DNA of 47,833 bases, from NCBI GenBank assembly GCA_020056965.1, contig JAGVGT010000078.1, positions 1 to 47,833 on the forward strand, given 5' to 3'. The notes below the pieces were generated by a model. The model worked only from the letters and a program-made list of their open reading frames with translations. It was not told where the DNA came from and ran no database searches. Positions 33,568 through 43,527 of this stretch are shown piece after piece. The translations under genes were made by a program, and so were the position numbers. Each line of letters opens with the position of its first letter. The stretch's first letter is position 1. This DNA comes from Deltaproteobacteria bacterium (lineage in GTDB: Bacteria; Desulfobacterota; Desulfobulbia; Desulfobulbales; JAGXFP01).

Positions 33568-34764
33568 TTACGCATTCTTCCTGAAAATCTCATCAATAGT
33601 TGAATTCATTGGTACTGCAGCGTATGGATTACTAATTGTTTGCCACCTGTCTTCACCAATAAGTGACCGGTTGTTTGCCAAAACAATACAACTGTATCGT
33701 GTGTTCTGGTTAGGCTGGAACATTGCTTCAACACACCTAATATTGTTTTTGGTACTACCAAGCATTAGGTCTGAGTTTATTGCGGTTATGAAAATTGCCC
33801 CAGAAACATGCTGATTCCTAGCGTCCCTTATTTTTGCCTGAAGTATTTTTTTATAATCAATCTCAGGGCCTTGGATAGCTATTGTTTTACCATTTTCAAG
33901 AAAGACATGTCCCGGAACACGTTCACCAGAGTTTACCTCCTCAACAATCATTTCCATCATCCCAGAAATTCGTGGATCACCATATTCGTCACGAATTTGT
34001 ACATGGACTGAATAATCATCATTATTAATTATACTGCCGGTACTTGTCACGCTCTTGAGTAATTTGTGTACACTTGCACCAAGTGTATTTACTTGGTCTT
34101 CTGTAGGAGTGTTTTTGTATGAAAGAGATATTTGATGCGGTACATTTATATGTTTCTCAAATAAATCAAAAACATTTTTATGTTCTTCCTGGTTGTTAAA
34201 CTGAGATGTCTCAATATTTTTGCATTCTATGAAAGCCGTAACCCCGCGCCTTTCTATTTTTATGTCTGGATTTCCCTCTCCATCTAGTGTGATTGGCTCT
34301 AGTTCAATTCTGTCGACCTTCCCCTTTAGGAATGAGGCGAAACGAGATACAAATAGTGTTGCCGAGAATTGTGGCTGGGTGTATTCACAAAAGTGGCGAT
34401 TGGCGCCAGGTAGGTCTTTAATTGAGGACAAAATTTCATGAAGTGTCAGGATTCTGTCTAATGACTGAGTATCAAATACTGTTGTCGGAACGACCTCTAA
34501 AAATCTTTTATTTAGAATTTTTGATAGGCGATCTAAGTAGTACCTCAACCCATCCTCAGTCACGCCTCTGGCTTGAAGTATGCCCGAGTTGAAACTTATT
34601 TTGTAATGACCACCAGACACTGCTTGTTCTCCGTTTATGTTAACGAGTCTGTAAAAAAACTTAAAGGCCCCCCCTCGATTCAGGGCGCTTTGAACTTTTC
34701 CCTCAGGTGGGTCATGCACACATGAGTTCCGGGGGCATGGGAGTTCCGGGGACAGTATCCTCAA
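33568..34764 (-). CDS. PD-(D/E)XK nuclease-like protein, unknown role
   Basis: A 398-codon ORF. GEGNPDIKIERRGVTAFIECKN has the P-D...E-x-K arrangement of PD-(D/E)XK nucleases (Asp in NPD, Glu-Cys-Lys in IECK). The rest is not recognised; a helical C-terminal half carries GAIFITAINSDLMLG. The only upstream start is a TTG at 34764 inside a repeat junction and overlapping a broken hicB, and the first 30 or so residues look non-native. I suspect the true N-terminus is lost or begins later. The gene is markedly AT-rich compared with its neighbours, indicating transfer. It could be a restriction-like defence enzyme, but no methylase is near. Confidence 0.6.
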   Translation of the reverse strand: MRILSPELPCPRNSCVHDPPEGKVQSALNRGGAFKFFYRLVNINGEQAVSGGHYKISFNSGILQARGVTEDGLRYYLDRLSKILNKRFLEVVPTTVFDTQSLDRILTLHEILSSIKDLPGANRHFCEYTQPQFSATLFVSRFASFLKGKVDRIELEPITLDGEGNPDIKIERRGVTAFIECKNIETSQFNNQEEHKNVFDLFEKHINVPHQISLSYKNTPTEDQVNTLGASVHKLLKSVTSTGSIINNDDYSVHVQIRDEYGDPRISGMMEMIVEEVNSGERVPGHVFLENGKTIAIQGPEIDYKKILQAKIRDARNQHVSGAIFITAINSDLMLGSTKNNIRCVEAMFQPNQNTRYSCIVLANNRSLIGEDRWQTISNPYAAVPMNSTIDEIFRKNA

Positions 34765-34765
34765 T
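34724..34765. repeat. GAGTTCCGGGG direct repeats at an island junction
   Basis: GAGTTCCGGGG appears at 34724 and again at 34741, followed by GACAGTATCC. This sequence type resembles repeats found next to REP-associated (IS200-like) transposase genes in related bacteria. Here it fuses the broken hicB to the nuclease-like gene. No transposase is present. Confidence 0.5.
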
Positions 34766-34826
34766 TGGAGTCCTCGGCATCAAACTCAACCCGGGCGGCG
34801 TAGCCCTTGTACGTCATTCCGTTCAT
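34761..34826 (-). pseudogene. hicB-like remnant (5' end only)
   Basis: Only 21 codons: MNGMTYKGYAARVEFDAED, then SN and a stop. This is the opening of a HicB-type antitoxin (normally over 100 residues). GAGGG lies before the ATG, and the start follows the XRE gene stop by ten bases, so it was once the third gene of this operon. It breaks off exactly at the GTTCCGGGG repeat. Confidence 0.75.
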
Positions 34827-34836
34827 GGTTTTACCC

Positions 34837-35148
34837 TCATATCAACAGCTCCACCTCAGGATTCAGTTCTTTGGCGATGGCCTTCAAAGTGTCAACAGTG
34901 GGGTTGCGCTTGCCTTTTTCGATTTGCGAAAGATAGGCGGAGCTGATGCCGATCTTTTTGGCCAGTTCGTTCATCTTGATCTGCTTGTGTTCCCGCCAAG
35001 CTCGAATCGGACTGGCGTCGTCAAGAATGGCAAAGGTGACTTCGCCGGGAACGGCAACCTCTCGCCCTTCTTGCATGGCCTTCAGGTTGGCATCAATGGC
35101 ATTGATGTCCTCGGCGTCTTCCATCTCTTGTCTATGCAAACGCAACAT
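34837..35148 (-). CDS. XRE-family helix-turn-helix regulator (antitoxin-like)
   Basis: About 103 residues. The C-terminal helix-turn-helix reads IRAWREHKQIKMNELAKKIG, then ISSAYLSQIEKGKRNPTVDT, a typical XRE DNA-binding domain. The acidic N-terminal part resembles a short antitoxin-type region. It overlaps the end of the HicB-like gene, so the two are co-translated. Start choice is uncertain: ATG 35148 gives the overlap, ATG 35124 is also possible. It probably represses this operon. No toxin gene is visible beside it. Confidence 0.8.
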   Translation of the reverse strand: MLRLHRQEMEDAEDINAIDANLKAMQEGREVAVPGEVTFAILDDASPIRAWREHKQIKMNELAKKIGISSAYLSQIEKGKRNPTVDTLKAIAKELNPEVELLI

Positions 35149-35344
35149 ATTCCGCGAAGGAATGGGACTCGGGGATGGGGAGCTGGTCTTCGATAAGCCC
35201 GTCAAGATGAAAGCGGATGGCCTCGGTCATGTTCTTCTCGGCCTCTTCGCGGGTATTTCCTGTTGCGACGCAACCGGGGAGGTCAGGGGAATAGGCTGAG
35301 AAATTGTTTTCTGCCTTTTCTACAACCATTAGAAATCGATGCAT
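35132..35344 (-). CDS. HicB-family protein
   Basis: A 70-residue single-domain protein with the partial RNase-H-like fold of HicB antitoxins: FLMVVEKAENNFSAYSPDLP, GCVATGNTREEAEKNMTEAI and FHLDGLIEDQLPIPE. The ATG at 35344 has CGAGGT upstream. No HicA toxin (about 60-80 residues with a GSH motif) lies on either side, so it appears orphaned, paired instead with the XRE regulator. Such HicB-XRE pairs are known without HicA. Confidence 0.85.
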   Translation of the reverse strand: MHRFLMVVEKAENNFSAYSPDLPGCVATGNTREEAEKNMTEAIRFHLDGLIEDQLPIPESHSFAEYVAFA

Positions 35345-35438
35345 GTAATTACCTCGTACAGACCCGATGGTTTTGGGTAGCGTCATTTGTGTGTTTAGCT
35401 GTTAAGGCACCACATGTCAATCAAGCCCTCCGGTCGCC

Positions 35439-36038
35439 CTACCTCCGACTAATCAAAAAAATCCCATAAGTAGCCCGCAGGTTGGGCAGAAAGCGCACCA
35501 TCCGTCCCGCCTCCTCCCCTTTGGGCGACTTGACCGCCGCCTCTCGGTCAATCCGGCACCCGAACCTACTGGCAAAATGGCGGAAATCCGCCAGGGTGAT
35601 GACCCGGATGTTGGGGGTGTCATACCAGTCGTAAGGCAGCTGCCGGTTCTTGGGGGCGTAGCCGTTGACCAGCAGTTGCAGGCGGATCGACCAGTGGCTG
35701 AAGTTGGGGAAGGAGACGATCACCTGTTTGCCCACCCGCAATAGTTCGCGGATCAGCTCCTGGGGTTGGTATACCTGCTGCAGGGTCTGGCTTAAAATCA
35801 CGTAGTCGAAGGACTGGTCCGGGTAGTCGCGGATCTCCTCGTTGATGTCGCCCTGCAAGACCTGGACGCCCTTTTCAATGCACTCGGCCACCTGGGCCTC
35901 GGAGCTTTCGATGCCCGAGCCGCGCACTTGCTTCTGCTTCTTCAGATAGTCGAGCAGTTCGCCGCTGCCGCAGCCCAGGTCGAGGACTCGACTGCCCGGC
36001 TTGACCCAGGCGGCGATGATCTCCAGATCGTAGCGCAT
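35439..36038 (-). CDS. metW: Methionine biosynthesis protein MetW
   Basis: A 199-residue SAM-dependent methyltransferase-fold protein. VLDLGCGSGELLDYLKK is the SAM motif I. DYVILSQTLQQVYQP and VIVSFPNFSHWSIRLQL are strongly MetW-like. MetW partners MetX in O-acetyl/succinyl-homoserine formation in many bacteria. It follows metX by three bases, a coupled operon. The next gene downstream belongs to an unrelated island. Confidence 0.93.
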   Translation of the reverse strand: MRYDLEIIAAWVKPGSRVLDLGCGSGELLDYLKKQKQVRGSGIESSEAQVAECIEKGVQVLQGDINEEIRDYPDQSFDYVILSQTLQQVYQPQELIRELLRVGKQVIVSFPNFSHWSIRLQLLVNGYAPKNRQLPYDWYDTPNIRVITLADFRHFASRFGCRIDREAAVKSPKGEEAGRMVRFLPNLRATYGIFLISRR

Positions 36039-36041
36039 TCG

Positions 36042-37208
36042 CTAGCCCTCCTCGCTGACCCGGGCCAGGAAGCCGCCGATCAGGCCGGAGAGGCGCGGGT
36101 TGGGCAGCAGAAAGGCATCGTGGCCGCATTGGGCCTCGATCTCGCAGAAGCTGACATCCAGGCCGTTCTTCTTCAAGGCCTTGACCAACCCCCGCGACTG
36201 GTAGGTGGGGTAGAGCCAGTCGGAGGTGAAGGAGACCACCAGATACTTGGCTTTTGCTCCGGCGAAACCCTCCAACTCGGAGCCGTGGCCGTGCTGCTGG
36301 CGCAGGTCGTAATAGTCGGCCGCCTTGGTGATGTAGAGGTAGGAGTTGGCGTCGAAGCGCTGGACGAACTTGGAGCCCTGGTAGCGCAGGTAGCTTTCCA
36401 CCTGGAAATCGGCGTCAAAATTGAAGGAGAAATCCTGGCGGTCTTGTAAGCGGCGGCCGAACTTCTGGCGCATGGCCTCATCCGACAGGTAGGTGACGTG
36501 GCCGATCATCCGGGCCAGGGCGAGGCCTAAGTCGGGCCGGGGGCCGGAGTAGTAGTCACCCTTGTTGAAATTGGGGTCGCTCATCACCGCCTGGCGGCCG
36601 ATCTCGTTGAAGGCGATGGCCAGGGCCGAGTGATGGGAGGTGGTGGCCAGGGCCACACAGGAGCGGACCAGCTCCGGGTAACGGACGGACCATTCCAGGG
36701 CCTGCATGCCGCCCAGCGAGCCGCCGATTACCGCCAGCAGGCTGCGCACCCCCAGATGGTCGAGCAGCGCCCTCTGGGCTTTGACCATGTCGCCGATGGT
36801 CACCACCGGGAAGGCGAGGCCATAAGGTTTGCCGGTGGCTGGGTTGATGGAGGAGGGGCCGGTGGAGCCCATGCAACCGCCCAGGATATTGGCGCAGATC
36901 ACGCAGTAGCGGTCGGTGTCGATGCCCTTGCCGGGGCCGATCATGGAGTCCCACCAGCCCGGGCGCGGGTCGTCGTGATGGTAGCAGCCGGCCATGTGCG
37001 AGTCGCCGGTCAGGGCGTGGCAGACCAGGATGACGTTGTCGCCGGCGGAGTTGATCTCGCCGACCATCTCGTAGGCCAGGGTGATCGGACCCAGACGGGC
37101 GGTGCTCTCCAGGATCAATTGGCCGGGCGGCTCGGCGAAGGTATAGAAGAGCTTTTCGGTCAACCCCACCGAGCGGCCCTGGCGACCGTGTTCGATATAC
37201 TCGCTCAT
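36042..37208 (-). CDS. metX: Homoserine O-acetyltransferase
   Basis: A 388-residue alpha/beta-hydrolase enzyme that acylates homoserine, the committed step of methionine synthesis. LVCHALTGDSHMAG gives the oxyanion region, IGGSLGGMQALEW holds the nucleophile Ser, and the C-terminal CGHDAFLL holds the catalytic His. DPNFNKGDYY is family-typical. The acyl donor (acetyl or succinyl) is not certain from sequence, but acetyl is usual for this family. It is operonic with metW. Confidence 0.93.
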   Translation of the reverse strand: MSEYIEHGRQGRSVGLTEKLFYTFAEPPGQLILESTARLGPITLAYEMVGEINSAGDNVILVCHALTGDSHMAGCYHHDDPRPGWWDSMIGPGKGIDTDRYCVICANILGGCMGSTGPSSINPATGKPYGLAFPVVTIGDMVKAQRALLDHLGVRSLLAVIGGSLGGMQALEWSVRYPELVRSCVALATTSHHSALAIAFNEIGRQAVMSDPNFNKGDYYSGPRPDLGLALARMIGHVTYLSDEAMRQKFGRRLQDRQDFSFNFDADFQVESYLRYQGSKFVQRFDANSYLYITKAADYYDLRQQHGHGSELEGFAGAKAKYLVVSFTSDWLYPTYQSRGLVKALKKNGLDVSFCEIEAQCGHDAFLLPNPRLSGLIGGFLARVSEEG

Positions 37209-37238
37209 CCGCGCCTCGCGGGCAGGTTGAGCAAATAG

Positions 37239-37347
37239 CCCCCCCTCTCTTGACGGGAGGGGGTTGGGGGGTGGGTGAAGGGGCCGGCTGTTGCGGCAGC
37301 GGCGACTTCCCCCCTCACCCTAACCCTCCCCCGCCAGGGGGGAGGGG
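37239..37347. repeat. Imperfect palindrome between metX and the sulfhydrylase gene
   Basis: A C-rich left arm (CCCCCTCTCTTGACGGGAGG onward to GGTGAAGGGG) pairs imperfectly with the right arm CCCCTCACCCTAACCCTCCC onward to GGAGGGG. It forms a long hairpin of the common CCCTCACCCTAACCC dispersed-repeat type. It splits the met genes. Confidence 0.75.
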
Positions 37348-37385
37348 ATTTGCTGTGGTTAATCGAGAGACTCATGAGGCAGAAT

Positions 37386-38645
37386 CTACAGCGTGGCCAG
37401 GGCCTGGGCCAGGTCGGCCTTAATGTCTTCCACCGCCTCAATCCCCACCGACAACCGGATCAGGTCCGGAGTGATGGCCAGCTGCGCCCGGAGTTCCTCG
37501 GTGAAGGAGAGGTACTGGGAAGAATAGGGATGGATCACCAGACTCTTGCAGTCGCCCAGGTTAGCCAGGTGGTAGACCATCTTGAGGGAGTTGATGAAAC
37601 GGAAGCACTGCTCCTGGTCGGCCAGCCCGAAGGCCAACACCCCGCCATAGCCCAGGTCGCCGAACTGGTGGCTGGCCGTGGCATGGGAGGGGTTGGCGGG
37701 TAGACCGGCATAGTTGACCCATTTGACTTTGGGCTGAGAGACCAGCCAGGTGGCAATCTCCTGGGCGTTGGCCAGATGGCGCTCCATGCGCAGGGCCAGG
37801 GTGTCGAGTCCCAGCATGGTCAGGTAGGAGTGGAGCGGGGCCTGGGTGGTGCCGAAATTGATATGCTGTTCGCGCCAGACCTTGTCCAGGTAGGCCAGCG
37901 GCCCCTTGCGGTCGATGAAAGGCTGGAAATCGGGAAAACGGCCGCTGCCCGCCCAGTCGAAATGGCCGCCGTCGATGACCACCCCGCCGCAGGCGTCTCC
38001 GTGGCCGCTCAGATACTTGGTGGTCGATTCGATGACCACGTCGGCCCCCAGTTCCAGGGGGCGGCAGAGGTAGGGCGAGGCCAGGGTGTTGTCCACCAGC
38101 AGCGGCAGACCGTTGAGGTGGGCCAGGTTGGCGGTCGCCGCCAGGTCCGGCACGTCCATGCCGGGGTTGCCGATGGTCTCCAGGTAGATGAAGCGGGTCC
38201 GCTCGGTGATGGCCGCCTCGATGGCGGCCAGGTCGCAGGGGTCGACCAGACGCACGGTGATCCCATATTTCTTGAAGACATTGGCGAAGAGGATGTAGGT
38301 GGACATGAACAGCGAGCGACCGCTGATGAACTCATCGCCGGCCCGTAACAGGCCCAGGCAGCCGTTACTGATGGCGGCCATTCCCGAGGACATCACCACC
38401 GCCCCGGCCCCGCCGGAGAGGGCAGCGAGTTTCTTCTCCAGCACCCGGTTGGTGGGGTTGGTCAGGCGCATGTAGATATGGTCGGTGGTCTTGCCGCCGA
38501 AGGTCTGGCTCAAGCTCTCGGCGGTCTCATGGCGGTGGGCGGCGGACTGGCAGATCGGCGGCAGGGTGGCGCCCTGCCATTCGGCCGGGGTCATTCCTTC
38601 GTGGACCACCCTGGTGCTGAAGTGCAGACTGGATTTGTTCGACAT
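37386..38645 (-). CDS. O-acetylhomoserine sulfhydrylase (Cys/Met PLP family)
   Basis: A 419-residue gamma-family PLP enzyme. The PLP lysine is in ESTTKYLSGHGDACGG. The N-terminal STRVVHEGMTP and the SLSQTFGGKTTDHIYMRLTNPTNRVLEKK-type region (split here) fit O-acetylhomoserine sulfhydrylase. It makes homocysteine directly from O-acetylhomoserine and sulfide, matching the neighbouring metX. A cystathionine gamma-synthase role is less likely given length and context. About 88 bases separate it from the upstream XRE gene. Confidence 0.9.
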   Translation of the reverse strand: MSNKSSLHFSTRVVHEGMTPAEWQGATLPPICQSAAHRHETAESLSQTFGGKTTDHIYMRLTNPTNRVLEKKLAALSGGAGAVVMSSGMAAISNGCLGLLRAGDEFISGRSLFMSTYILFANVFKKYGITVRLVDPCDLAAIEAAITERTRFIYLETIGNPGMDVPDLAATANLAHLNGLPLLVDNTLASPYLCRPLELGADVVIESTTKYLSGHGDACGGVVIDGGHFDWAGSGRFPDFQPFIDRKGPLAYLDKVWREQHINFGTTQAPLHSYLTMLGLDTLALRMERHLANAQEIATWLVSQPKVKWVNYAGLPANPSHATASHQFGDLGYGGVLAFGLADQEQCFRFINSLKMVYHLANLGDCKSLVIHPYSSQYLSFTEELRAQLAITPDLIRLSVGIEAVEDIKADLAQALATL

Positions 38646-38732
38646 GGTGTTTCTCCCGGCGCGGTGGTTGGTATCAGAGGGGAGGGGTGGACGGCAAGTA
38701 GCCCCGTCTTTGTTGTACCGGAAACGGGGGTT

Positions 38733-39107
38733 TTAAAGCAAGTCCGTGAGTACTTCGCAGGAGCGGCAGATTTTCATTTTTTCCTGCCAGTTTTTCTGAG
38801 ACTTGCACTCGCAGATGGTGCCGTTGATAAACCAGCAGAGTTTGCCGGCCTGAAATTCCCAGGCCGGGCAGTGCTTGCGACGCTGGGGCGGGCATTTCTT
38901 CACCACCCAGCAGGGTTTGATGATCTTTTCCCTGGCCCGGGTCCGGGAAAGGAGGAAAAAGACCTGGCGTTCGACGTGCGAGGGTACCTTGCGCCAGCCC
39001 TGTTCGTAGCTGTGCACAGCCTTGATCGAGATGCCCAGCAGTTCGGCGACCTGCTTCTGGGTCTTGTCCAGAACTTTTCGGGCTTTGAGAAATTCGCTAC
39101 TGTCCAC
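38733..39107 (-). CDS. XRE-family protein with two-CW-like cysteine domain
   Basis: A 124-residue protein. The N-terminal helix-turn-helix reads QKQVAELLGISIKAVHSYEQ. The C-terminal half is Cys-rich: KPCWVVKKCPPQRRKHCPAW, then GKLCWFINGTICECKSQ and KICRSCE, resembling the 'two-CW' domain found in deltaproteobacterial proteins. It begins with GTG at 39107, with GGAG seven bases upstream. It may be a regulator sensing metal, redox or sulfur, possibly of the downstream met genes; this is inference from position. Confidence 0.75.
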   Translation of the reverse strand: MDSSEFLKARKVLDKTQKQVAELLGISIKAVHSYEQGWRKVPSHVERQVFFLLSRTRAREKIIKPCWVVKKCPPQRRKHCPAWEFQAGKLCWFINGTICECKSQKNWQEKMKICRSCEVLTDLL

Positions 39108-39500
39108 TGGATTTCTCCGGTGCGGCTTAGAAGTCGTTACGAAATACCCATTACATTTCTGACCATTTCCTCGCGACCCCTTAGGTGATCCTGTCGTTTG
39201 ATGCTACTCTTGTTTCTGGACGACGACTTAGTCAAAAGGGGTTTGGTCAAAGGTAACTGGTAGGTTTATAACACAGAATACCACAAGGTGGTATGAAAAT
39301 GTCGAGGGGGTACTGAGGAGAGCGGTGTTTTTTGGAGTCGAACCAGTGGCTTGACATGGCCCATGGGCAATCTTACGATTAATCCAGCCTAAGGCTTCGC
39401 GTAAGCGATGGGCGGAAAACTGGAGATTGTTGTCTGACTCGTCGGATAGGGCGATGAGTTTATAAATTTTTTTGATGCTTAGCCCCAGGAGGTTATTGGC
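39108..39500. other. Intergenic region upstream of clpB
   Basis: About 390 bases without a supported gene. It contains a perfect ATACCAC-AAG-GTGGTAT palindrome (39278-39294) and the candidate clpB promoter. AGGAGG precedes the clpB ATG. A minus-strand reading frame overlaps this region and the clpB start but has no family resemblance. Confidence 0.6.
39351..39379 (+). promoter_or_regulatory. Candidate clpB promoter with internal palindrome
   Basis: TTGACA (39351-39356) is followed by a 17-base spacer and TACGAT (39374-39379), a good sigma-70 type match. The spacer contains a perfect palindrome, GCCCATGGGC (39359-39368). A heat-shock sigma-32 promoter was not evident. Confidence 0.5.
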
Positions 39501-42098
<2,598 letters not shown>

Positions 42099-42116
42099 AG
42101 ATGGCAGAAGGAGCCA

Positions 42117-42713
42117 ATGTTAAAACTGTTCAAGAAAAAGGCGAAACCAATGCCGCTTGGCGATGGTCCGGAAGCGTTGGCCGAACTGGCCGGGGCGCGG
42201 GCCGGCAACCTGTTCAGCGCCCACGGGTTGTCCTGCTCCGAGGCGGTGCTGGTCGTGCTCGATCGGGGCTTCGGCGGCGGGCTCGGTGTGGAGACGGCCT
42301 TGGCTATGGGCAGTGGTTTCGGGGGCGGGCTCGGCGGGGCCGGTTGCGTCTGCGGGGCTTTGTCCGGGGCGGTGGCGGCACTGGGGCTTTTTCTTGGTCC
42401 CGGGCGCTGGTCGGACCATGACAAAAAGGAATTCCGTAAGCTGGTGGCCGGGCTGCATGATCGTTTCCACGCCCGTTCCGGCTCAACCTGTTGCCGGCAG
42501 CTGATTGCCGATTTTCGGGGTAAGCGGACCGAACGCAAACATTTCTGCGGCGATCTCACCGGCTGGGCGGCCCGGGAGGCGGCCCTGCTGATTTTGGCGG
42601 CCCGTCCGGAGCTGGCTGGCCCGGCCGATCATTCTTATCTTTCCGGGAGAGATTCTCGCTTCAGCGCCATGACTGAAAGGCTGCTGAAGGGCAAATCCGG
42701 GGCGGTTGGGTGA
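42117..42713 (+). CDS. C_GCAxxG_C_C-family putative redox protein
   Basis: A 198-residue protein. LSCSEAVLVVLDRGFGGG and MGSGFGGGLGGAGCVCGALS match the PF09719-like C_GCAxxG_C_C motif, and later Cys residues (STCCRQL, HFCGDL) complete the set. The family is thought to be redox active and is common in anaerobes; its reaction is not known. GGAG precedes the ATG. Short spacing from clpB suggests co-transcription. Confidence 0.85.
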   Translation: MLKLFKKKAKPMPLGDGPEALAELAGARAGNLFSAHGLSCSEAVLVVLDRGFGGGLGVETALAMGSGFGGGLGGAGCVCGALSGAVAALGLFLGPGRWSDHDKKEFRKLVAGLHDRFHARSGSTCCRQLIADFRGKRTERKHFCGDLTGWAAREAALLILAARPELAGPADHSYLSGRDSRFSAMTERLLKGKSGAVG

Positions 42714-42824
42714 AATTTAGGTTGATTTAAAGGAGATTTGCTGAAATAGATAGGTCAGGCATTCTGCGGTGATGAAAATCGGCCAGGCGGTTGGATACGA
42801 TGCAGCGTAAACGGAGAGTCCGGC

Positions 42825-43307
42825 ATGAGCGATAACGGCGATATTGTCCAGAAGGTTTACGTCAACCAGGAAGGGATGGCGGTGATGAAATGCCCCGCCT
42901 GCGAAGCCGTCAAATCCGCCAATGTCGGGGCACTCAGAACCGGGCTGCATGTTATCAAGGTTCGCTGTAACTGTCAGAAAGTTTTCACGGTCAGTCTGGA
43001 ATTCCGCCGCTCTTACCGCAAGGACGCCAAGCTGGCCGGCGAATTCCAGCCCCTGCCGAATGGCAAAAGCCGCGGGAAGATGACGGTGGTCAACGTCTCC
43101 AAGGGTGGGGTCGGCGCCCAGATCATCGGTTTCAACCACTGTCGAATCGGTGACGAATTGCGGGTCTCCTTCAACCTTGACGACCGCCATCATTCGTTAA
43201 TCGAAAAACGGGTGGTGGTGCGACTGGTCAAGCAGAACTACATCGGTTGCGAGTTCCTTGATGCCAATACTGCCGATAAGGCCTTGGGTTTCTACCTGAT
43301 GGTCTGA
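42825..43307 (+). CDS. PilZ-domain protein with N-terminal Cys motif
   Basis: A 160-residue protein. The C-terminal PilZ domain shows the cyclic-di-GMP-binding RXXXR (Arg61, Arg65 in RRSYRKD) and the NVSKGGVG (N/D-x-S-x-x-G) motif. The N-terminal 50 residues carry CPAC (23-26) and CNC (48-50), a possible zinc ribbon. It likely binds cyclic-di-GMP and relays it to an unidentified partner. Confidence 0.85.
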   Translation: MSDNGDIVQKVYVNQEGMAVMKCPACEAVKSANVGALRTGLHVIKVRCNCQKVFTVSLEFRRSYRKDAKLAGEFQPLPNGKSRGKMTVVNVSKGGVGAQIIGFNHCRIGDELRVSFNLDDRHHSLIEKRVVVRLVKQNYIGCEFLDANTADKALGFYLMV

Positions 43308-43527
43308 AGTGCCGCCATTGTTGATTGGTGTAACACCCTCTAGTTTGGTTCTTGTTTGCTCTGCCCTCATCCTCGCATTGACGTTTTGTTCCTTTTCAGC
43401 CCCGCTGCTGCAATTCACGACTGGAAAATTCACCGGAAGTTCTAGTTTATGTTTGGAATTTTCTGATCCCCTGTGATAGTTTTTTTGTGCGAACCACCTA
43501 AGACAAATTAGATAAAGGAGAATCAGT

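Noticed and set aside
38646..38732. SAM riboswitch upstream of the sulfhydrylase gene
   Set aside because: Only a CCCCGT/ACGGGG hairpin is seen; the conserved SAM-riboswitch cores are absent.
39330..39355. tRNA-like T-loop (GGTTCGACTCC on the minus strand)
   Set aside because: No acceptor stem or anticodon arm can be built; likely chance similarity.
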